Assembly (NCBI GenBank): GCA_020434645.1
Contig: JAGRAK010000084.1
Coordinates: forward strand, 1 to 8,053
Reading direction: 5' to 3'
Source: Bdellovibrionales bacterium
Lineage (GTDB): Bacteria; Bdellovibrionota; Bdellovibrionia; Bdellovibrionales; UBA1609
Length of the DNA: 8,053 bases
Shown: positions 1 to 4,649 of the stretch, piece after piece
How the letters are laid out: every line of letters begins with the position of its first letter
How positions within the stretch are numbered: the first letter of the stretch is position 1
Program-made: the position numbers and the translations under genes
The notes under the pieces: model-generated
The model's input: only the letters and a program-made list of their open reading frames with translations
What the model was told of the DNA's origin: nothing
The model's database searches: none

Positions 1-306
1 GAAGTTTTCCATCTTCGCAACTTCAGACAAAAATATAAACTTTCTTGTCACTGTCGTGCGGCTGATTTTTAAAAGTTTTGCAATTCTTCGCTGCGAAGTC
101 GCTGAACACAGGAGTTCAAATATTCTAGGGTTTAACCGTCTCTTTTTCTGCCTATAACATCTATGAAAAGTGGCCTCAGAAAAACTAAATCGACAATGGT
201 TGCATTTATACCTCATAAGCCGACGTCCGTCCGACCGGCGCACAAAAAATCCGTGTCGGACAGGAGGAGCAAATTGAGAGGCACACTTGGGGCAAAACGG
301 CTTCAT
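1..306 (-). CDS. Zinc-ribbon/helix-turn-helix protein, probable transposase N-terminus (partial, runs off left edge)
   Basis: Reading leftward from an ATG at 304-306, the frame stays open for 102 codons to the window edge, so the C-terminus is missing. The N-terminus has a zinc ribbon: CPKC at residues 5-8 and CNHC at 35-38, with the RRLMRYKC lead-in and CRFSFSEAT tail typical of transposase ribbons (IS1 InsA, ISL3 and ISXO2-like proteins share this layout). Residues 69-89 (SQRRIAKLLKISRTTVTRKF) read as a helix-turn-helix. The protein is strongly basic, fitting DNA binding. It lies 30 bases after the lgt stop, in the same frame and strand; the lgt TGA is its upstream in-frame stop. GTG (two codons earlier) and TTG (eight codons earlier) are alternative starts, and no strong Shine-Dalgarno is visible. 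A catalytic DDE region would lie outside the window, so the transposase role is inferred; a zinc-ribbon regulator is the alternative. Confidence 0.75.
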   Translation of the reverse strand, partial: MKPFCPKCASQFAPPVRHGFFVRRSDGRRLMRYKCNHCRFSFSEATFHRCYRQKKRRLNPRIFELLCSATSQRRIAKLLKISRTTVTRKFIFLSEVAKMENF

Positions 307-336
307 ACCCACGTATTGTGCAATCAATCTGCCAGT

Positions 337-1452
337 TCAGATACTTAAGTCGCCCTGACCACAATCATGTAGACCAGTTTTAACCTTATTCCAGCCACCC
401 ATACGCTCCGTACGTCGGCGTAGAACAAAAAATAAGAATATAAGAATCATAATGAGCATGGCGACAGATAACCATTGCCCCCTAGTTAAACCTAAAGCTT
501 GAAAGCCTATACCATGATCAGGCAAGCGGTATTGTTCGCCAATAATACGCGCGATGGTGTAGCAAATTCCAAACATGGCCGTGATTACACCCGGCTTACG
601 CGGTTTGCGCCAAATCCAGGCCAGTACAATAAATACAAGCAGACCCTCAAGCACCGCCTGAATCAACTGCGATGGATATCTCGGCGTCAAAACGGGCGCC
701 AAGGCCGCGAGCACCTCTGCATTGTGTTTTTCTGTCGCTTTTACCAAAGCGTCTTTAAATACATCAATGTAGTGCGCCGTTTTATAATTATAATTACTCA
801 CCCATGAAACCCAAAGATCACTAGTTGCTGAAATTTTTTCTCCCGCACGTGTCGTGATTTCACCAAGTGACTGCACGGCTGGAGCTAGAGCTTTTAATTT
901 GTCTAGCTCTGAACTTCCCCACATATAAATCTCAGTGGGAAATTTCACTGCAATAGGCAAATCGGGTTTACACTCACGGCCATAAAGCTCGCCATTAATA
1001 AAATTAGCAATGCGCCCAAAAAATATAGCCAAAGGGCCACCAAAACATAAAATATCAATCAGGTGAGAAGCCACGAGTTTGTGTTTACGCGCAAACAAAA
1101 TACAGGCGATGGCGATGCCGGCAATACCACCGTGAGAGGCCATCCCTCCCTTTTGCACTTCAAGCAGCGCCCAAAAGGGGAATTCCTTGTGAAAAGTAAT
1201 AAATAAATCAGGAGAATAAAATAAGGCATAACCGATCCGCCCACCAGCCAGAGTGCCGATGGCTCCATAAGTAATAAAATCAGCGACCTGTTCGCGAGTG
1301 AGTTGGATCGTTCCGCGCCTGGCCATTAAATCTACAAAATAATACGAAAGCCCAAAACCAAGTAAATAGGCGAGCCCATACCAACGAACACCAATACCTT
1401 CAGTAAATTCTATTAAAAATGGTGATAAATTATGAACCCATGCCCCTGACAT
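337..1452 (-). CDS. lgt: Prolipoprotein diacylglyceryl transferase with enlarged loop
   Basis: Lgt moves diacylglycerol from phosphatidylglycerol to the lipobox cysteine of prolipoproteins in the inner membrane, the first step of lipoprotein maturation. The sequence has the RWYGLAYL start helix (24-31), GGMASHGG with His107 (E. coli His103), and the signature GRIANFINGELYGR at 146-159 with Arg147 and Asn150 (E. coli Arg143, Asn146). Tyr298, Arg302 and Glu306 match E. coli Tyr235, Arg239 and Glu243. Several hydrophobic segments span the protein. Two oddities stand out. It has 371 residues against about 291 in E. coli, mainly because 84 residues separate the FP at 171-172 from PRYP at 257, against about 27 in E. 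coli. The usual PSQLYE reads PSQLIQ at 260-265. A roughly 25-residue polar C-terminal tail follows the last membrane helix. It diverges from maf; only a weak AGG precedes the ATG. Confidence 0.97.
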   Translation of the reverse strand: MSGAWVHNLSPFLIEFTEGIGVRWYGLAYLLGFGLSYYFVDLMARRGTIQLTREQVADFITYGAIGTLAGGRIGYALFYSPDLFITFHKEFPFWALLEVQKGGMASHGGIAGIAIACILFARKHKLVASHLIDILCFGGPLAIFFGRIANFINGELYGRECKPDLPIAVKFPTEIYMWGSSELDKLKALAPAVQSLGEITTRAGEKISATSDLWVSWVSNYNYKTAHYIDVFKDALVKATEKHNAEVLAALAPVLTPRYPSQLIQAVLEGLLVFIVLAWIWRKPRKPGVITAMFGICYTIARIIGEQYRLPDHGIGFQALGLTRGQWLSVAMLIMILIFLFFVLRRRTERMGGWNKVKTGLHDCGQGDLSI

Positions 1453-1535
1453 AGACCTATTGTGGCTTTTAGGTTAAAACTCTGACAAGAAGTATTTTGA
1501 TTATTTACAGCTGAAATTACAAAAAGGTCTGCTTT

Positions 1536-2117
1536 ATGCAAATTATTTTAGCCTCCACATCACCTTATCGAAGGCAACAGCTGAAAGATTTTGGTTTAGA
1601 GTTTCGCTCAATTGCACCAAAATTTGATGAAGAGAGCTTTAAATCAAGTAAATTGCATCCAAGAAAACTCTGCACACTTTTAGCTCAAAAAAAAGCAGAA
1701 AGCCTGACCTCACAACACCCCAACGCCCTAATTTTAGGAGCCGATCAGCTCGTCAATCTAGAGGGTAAAGTTTTAGGCAAACCCAAGACTCGCGAAAAAG
1801 CTCTTCAAATGCTTAAGCAAATGAGCGGCAAAACTCATGAGCTCATCACTTGCCTTTGCGTTTGCTATCAAGGCAAAGTCTATAAAGCCACTGTTGTCGC
1901 CAAGATCAAAATGCGAAAGCTCACACGAGATGAAATATTACGTTACATTTACCGAGACAACCCTCTTGACTCTGCTGGATCTTATAAATTTGAAATGTCG
2001 GGGCTCAGCCTAGTTAAAAAAATGACAGTGCCAGACCCGTCAAGCCTGACAGGACTACCACTAATATCTCTTATGCAGATACTACTTAAAATTGGCGAGC
2101 CCATCCCTTTTAAATAA
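1536..2117 (+). CDS. yceF: Maf/YceF-type nucleoside triphosphate pyrophosphatase
   Basis: Maf proteins are cytoplasmic house-cleaning enzymes that hydrolyse non-canonical or modified nucleoside triphosphates to monophosphate and pyrophosphate; the YceF subgroup prefers m7GTP. The 193 residues match family length. Visible motifs are STSPYRR at 7-13 with Arg12 and Arg13, Lys52, GADQ at 68-71 with catalytic-base candidate Asp70, GKP at 81-83 and AGSYK at 147-151. I assign it to the YceF branch rather than the dTTP/UTP branch because it has ADQ rather than ADT, and because the tail DPSSLTGLPL followed by ISLMQIL closely follows E. coli YceF. The substrate is inferred from that resemblance. The start is supported by AAAAAGG at 1521-1527, eight bases before the ATG. 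The gene is single, divergent from lgt, and ends five bases from the convergent kinase stop with no clear terminator between them. Confidence 0.9.
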   Translation: MQIILASTSPYRRQQLKDFGLEFRSIAPKFDEESFKSSKLHPRKLCTLLAQKKAESLTSQHPNALILGADQLVNLEGKVLGKPKTREKALQMLKQMSGKTHELITCLCVCYQGKVYKATVVAKIKMRKLTRDEILRYIYRDNPLDSAGSYKFEMSGLSLVKKMTVPDPSSLTGLPLISLMQILLKIGEPIPFK

Positions 2118-2122
2118 AAGCC

Positions 2123-3343
2123 TCAACCCTTTTGGAACCGAATTTCAAAACATGTATTTTGAAATAAATCATTAATGAAAATACTCGCTTTGTGTTCATC
2201 CAAGATACCTTTTGAAATAGCCAAACCGAGCCCCGTCCCTTCATTAACTGGCTTAGTAGTAAAAAATGGCTGAAAGAGCTTACCTTCTACCTCTTGTGAA
2301 ATACCCTTGCCCGAATCGATAACTCGCAAGACAATGCTCGAATCCTCTGTAAAAAGCGACACCTCAACCCACTGCTGAGCTAAATTCTGAATAGCGTATA
2401 TGCTATTATTAACTAAATTAATTAGCACTTGCTCTATTGCCAGCGCATCACACAGAACAAATACATCTTCTTGAATATGAACTTTAAATTCAATTGATTT
2501 AAAACTGCTATTTATCTTAAACGTACCAATAGTCTGTTTTATGATCTCACTTAAATTTTCAATTTTATGAGCTGAAGCCCCCTCCGTACTAGAAAACATA
2601 CGAAGACCTTTTACTATTTTTTCAATTCGTGCCGAAGCTCGTCTCATGATTTCTATTTTAGCCTTCAACTTATCAGGGTTATTGAGCGTAGATGGCAAAA
2701 GCTGAATTGTGCCCGACAAAATCGCAAGCGGATTATTAATCTCATGCGCTACTCCTGCCGACATCTCTCCGAGAGAGACAAGCTTTGCCTTTTGAATAGC
2801 TCCCCGCTGATCACTTTCAAGAAAAATAAAATAGTAAGATAAAAAGAAACACATAGTGATGAATGCGCCAAGAAAATTAATTCGCTCAAGTAAAACCTCT
2901 GAAATGTCTGTATGGATCCACGATGGAGGTATGCCAAATGTAAGATTATTTGTGATCAATAGCCACGTTGCAAATGAGAAGCACACCCCCAAGGCTGTAT
3001 AGAGCTTTCGATTTTTATCGAAAATTATCAAGCTCATCACCATAAGCGGCAGTAAATGAAACTCATCTTTAGATCTATGCCCCACCCCCAATGAAGAGCA
3101 AAATATCAAAAAATTACACACAAGTAGAAAAAAAAGCTTAGCTCCACTTTCATGTTTCAAAGCCATTAATAAAAAAGTAATGGGCGTTGCTATTAATATT
3201 GCTAGCGCAGTTGAAATCGCAACCGCCCGAGCCCCCTCAAGCCAATAAAAAGGGGCGTTTATAAGCGTATATATTGAGATAAATATTAAAATACCCTTAA
3301 ATACTCTATCTGCTGCCAGCGCATGTGGATTGTATTTTATCAT
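2123..3343 (-). CDS. Membrane-bound sensor histidine kinase
   Basis: This is a 406-residue kinase with a multi-helix membrane sensor. Hydrophobic segments lie near residues 16-33, 42-63, 68-84, 95-108, 115-131 and 155-175, with little extracytoplasmic sequence, so the signal may be sensed in or at the membrane. There is no recognisable PAS or HAMP domain; a short linker leads straight to the H-box GVAHEINNPLAIL with phospho-acceptor His200. The ATPase domain follows: N-box NLVNNSIYAI (309-318), G1 DSGKGI (343-348), F-box FQPFFTTK (357-364) and G2 GTGLGLAIS (369-377). All catalytic motifs are intact. It follows the response regulator with a 4-base overlap (ATGA), implying translational coupling and a cognate pair. 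The EINNP H-box is typical of NtrB/ZraS-like kinases. The stimulus cannot be read from the sequence. Confidence 0.94.
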   Translation of the reverse strand: MIKYNPHALAADRVFKGILIFISIYTLINAPFYWLEGARAVAISTALAILIATPITFLLMALKHESGAKLFFLLVCNFLIFCSSLGVGHRSKDEFHLLPLMVMSLIIFDKNRKLYTALGVCFSFATWLLITNNLTFGIPPSWIHTDISEVLLERINFLGAFITMCFFLSYYFIFLESDQRGAIQKAKLVSLGEMSAGVAHEINNPLAILSGTIQLLPSTLNNPDKLKAKIEIMRRASARIEKIVKGLRMFSSTEGASAHKIENLSEIIKQTIGTFKINSSFKSIEFKVHIQEDVFVLCDALAIEQVLINLVNNSIYAIQNLAQQWVEVSLFTEDSSIVLRVIDSGKGISQEVEGKLFQPFFTTKPVNEGTGLGLAISKGILDEHKASIFINDLFQNTCFEIRFQKG

Positions 3344-3714
3344 GCGAGCAAGCCTCTTTTGTAATTTTCAACATGGGAGCAAATAATGCTCTTAATTTTA
3401 TTCACATCAAATGGCTTTGATAAAATTTCATTAAACGAATGCTTCGCTTTCGCATTCAGATCGCCTGTTAAAAGATATTTTGGGGCTTGATCTGTTAAGC
3501 TTTGAGCCAGTTCATCGCCGTTCATTTCAGGCAGTCGATAGTCAATAAAATACAAATTCGGGGGCTCATCACGAGCGCGCGTAAGTGCCTCTAAAGGGCT
3601 TGTGAAGGTTGAAATCTCGATACCCTCTTCAGAAAATAACTCTAAAAATAGCTCACAAAGCACCGGCTCATCTTCTATTAAATAAACTTTAAATGTCTTC
3701 TCCTCCAAACTCAT
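3340..3714 (-). CDS. Single-domain response regulator (receiver only)
   Basis: At 124 residues this is a receiver domain and nothing more. The acidic pocket is Glu14-Asp15 (LIEDEP), the phospho-acceptor is Asp58 (FIDYRLPEMNGDE), the switch Thr is Thr83 (LLTGD), and the conserved Lys is Lys100 (LSKPFD). All key residues are present. With no output domain it probably acts by protein-protein contact or as a relay, as CheY or Spo0F do. It is the first gene of a two-gene operon with the histidine kinase, the two overlapping by four bases. It diverges from the HD-GYP gene, so a link to c-di-GMP control is possible but is only inferred from position. The ATG lies 16 bases from the best Shine-Dalgarno, which is too far, so the start is less certain than the rest of the gene. 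Confidence 0.92.
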   Translation of the reverse strand: MSLEEKTFKVYLIEDEPVLCELFLELFSEEGIEISTFTSPLEALTRARDEPPNLYFIDYRLPEMNGDELAQSLTDQAPKYLLTGDLNAKAKHSFNEILSKPFDVNKIKSIICSHVENYKRGLLA

Positions 3715-3730
3715 AATGGGCAGCCTAACA

Positions 3731-3737
3731 CTCCTTT
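3731..3737 (-). promoter_or_regulatory. Shine-Dalgarno AAAGGAG, poorly spaced for the annotated ATG
   Basis: On the minus strand AAAGGAG ends 16 bases before the response regulator ATG. An in-frame CTG at 3721-3723 lies seven bases away, the normal spacing, and would add three residues (start, Pro, Ile). Either a rare CTG start is used or the ATG is served by a weak site. The Shine-Dalgarno match is seen; its use is inferred. Confidence 0.45.
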
Positions 3738-3848
3738 ATTTAATTTTCATGTCCTTACACATACTGACATTTTTACGGCGTCTCACTTTGATACAATTTT
3801 GCCCGTATTATTTGGCTACACTTTCTTAACAATTTAGCCTTTAGGCCT

Positions 3849-3875
3849 TAAGAATCAGAGACACTTAGCCGAGAA
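3849..3875 (+). promoter_or_regulatory. Candidate sigma-28 (FliA-type) promoter for the HD-GYP gene
   Basis: TAAG at 3849-3852 is followed after 15 bases by GCCGAGAA at 3868-3875. The FliA consensus is TAAA, 15 bases, GCCGATAA, so the match is 3 of 4 and 7 of 8 with exact spacing. Transcription would begin roughly 55-60 bases before the HD-GYP ATG. No convincing sigma-70 pair was found in this spacer. A single motif match in AT-rich DNA can arise by chance. Confidence 0.35.
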
Positions 3876-3914
3876 GTTATCTGTCGGACGTAAGCTCTTA
3901 GCTCCTAAACTGTA

Positions 3915-3932
3915 CGTATCAAATACGAGGGG
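3915..3932 (+). promoter_or_regulatory. Small hairpin abutting the HD-GYP Shine-Dalgarno
   Basis: CGTAT (3915-3919) and ATACG (3923-3927) are exact inverted repeats around a 3-base CAA loop. The strong Shine-Dalgarno GAGGGG (3927-3932) follows at once, seven bases before the ATG at 3940, and shares one base with the stem. The hairpin could modulate ribosome access, but a 5-bp stem is weak. The Shine-Dalgarno itself firmly supports the chosen start. Confidence 0.4.
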
Positions 3933-3939
3933 ACGTCCT

Positions 3940-4587
3940 ATGTCGATTAATGAAATACCTATTTGGGCTGCCGATGCTGCTGCCGCCATTTTACAAACTG
4001 TACTTAAAAAAGATCCGTTTACATTTCATCACTGCTGTCGCGTAGGCTTGGCGGCTAGACAACTTGGCAAGGCTATGAATCTGCCCGAATTTGAACTGGC
4101 CATCCTTGAGTATTCAGGACTTTTTCATGATATCGGCAAAATCGGGCTCTCTGACAGCATACTTTTAAAGCCTGGTCGCCTTGATGAAAATGAGCATGCC
4201 ATCATGAAAAATCATGCCGAGATGAGTATTCAAATTATTCGCCCACTAACTAAACATGCGTTTTTTAGATTTTTAGTCCCAGGAATTCGCTATCATCATG
4301 AACGCTTTGATGGCAAAGGCTACCCCATTGGCCTTATGGGAGAAAAAATTCCACTCATAGCTCGCGCTGTGGCCGTTGTCGACTCAGTGGACGCCATGAT
4401 GAACACTCGGCCTTATCGCCAAGCTCTGAATTGGGACTATGTACAAAAAGAACTGATTGATTATTCTGGAACTCAGTTTGACCCTAATCTTGTGCGTATT
4501 TATTTAGACGCTGCAAAAAATGGTTTCTTTGAAAAAGAAGCTCTCAAAGATGATGTCGTAATTCAGCATATCTTAAGAGCGGCTTAA
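3940..4587 (+). CDS. Stand-alone HD-GYP domain protein, probable c-di-GMP phosphodiesterase
   Basis: HD-GYP proteins hydrolyse the second messenger cyclic di-GMP through a bi- or trinuclear metal site, tuning motility, adhesion and development. The 215 residues cover one HD-GYP domain with short flanks. In order they show the first metal His (His30 or His31), HDIGKIG with His63-Asp64, NHAE with His92, the HHER motif at 119-122, the diagnostic FDGKGYP at 123-129, VVDSVDAM with Asp148, RPYR at 157-160 and GTQFDP at 177-182. The catalytic HD pair and the GYP signature are intact, so it is probably active. There is no receiver, PAS or membrane segment, so input must come from a partner, from expression level, or from the divergent kinase/regulator pair. 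A GAGGGG Shine-Dalgarno supports the start. It ends convergent to uvrA, 47 bases away. Confidence 0.94.
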   Translation: MSINEIPIWAADAAAAILQTVLKKDPFTFHHCCRVGLAARQLGKAMNLPEFELAILEYSGLFHDIGKIGLSDSILLKPGRLDENEHAIMKNHAEMSIQIIRPLTKHAFFRFLVPGIRYHHERFDGKGYPIGLMGEKIPLIARAVAVVDSVDAMMNTRPYRQALNWDYVQKELIDYSGTQFDPNLVRIYLDAAKNGFFEKEALKDDVVIQHILRAA

Positions 4588-4633
4588 TATTATAGGCGCC
4601 GCAACCTAGCTTACAGATAACTCATACAGCTTC

Positions 4634-4649
4634 GCTATTTTAAAATAGC
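4634..4649. repeat. 16-base perfect palindrome overlapping the uvrA stop codon
   Basis: GCTATTTTAAAATAGC is self-complementary and contains the uvrA TAG (4635-4637 on the minus strand). It sits in the convergent gap between the HD-GYP gene and uvrA. It could form a weak AT-rich hairpin and contribute to transcript ends, but there is no GC-rich stem and no clear U-tract, so I do not call a terminator. Confidence 0.35.

Noticed and set aside
86..98. Perfect inverted repeat CTTCGC-T-GCGAAG
   Set aside because: It lies within the coding HTH region (Thr-Ser-Gln-Arg-Arg codons), has a 1-base centre that cannot loop, and has no partner copy; probably chance.
163..348. Plus-strand 61-codon ATG frame over the left edge region
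   Set aside because: It lies antisense to the zinc-ribbon/HTH frame, whose CxxC and HTH motifs make the minus strand the coding one; the plus product has no recognisable feature.
499..807. Plus-strand 102-codon frame inside lgt
   Set aside because: It is antisense to well-conserved Lgt sequence, has no Shine-Dalgarno and no family features.
1453..1535. Divergent promoters between lgt and maf
   Set aside because: AT-rich boxes such as TTGTAA and TTGTCA occur, but none is paired with a good -10 at 16-18 bases on either strand.
3711..3731. Six-codon GTG frame ending in TGA that overlaps the response regulator ATG, as a coupling leader peptide
   Set aside because: Its GTG begins inside the Shine-Dalgarno itself, so it could not be initiated from that site.
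4588..4634. Rho-independent terminator between the HD-GYP gene and uvrA
   Set aside because: GGCGCC and the AT palindrome are present, but there is no GC-rich stem followed by a T-run in either direction.
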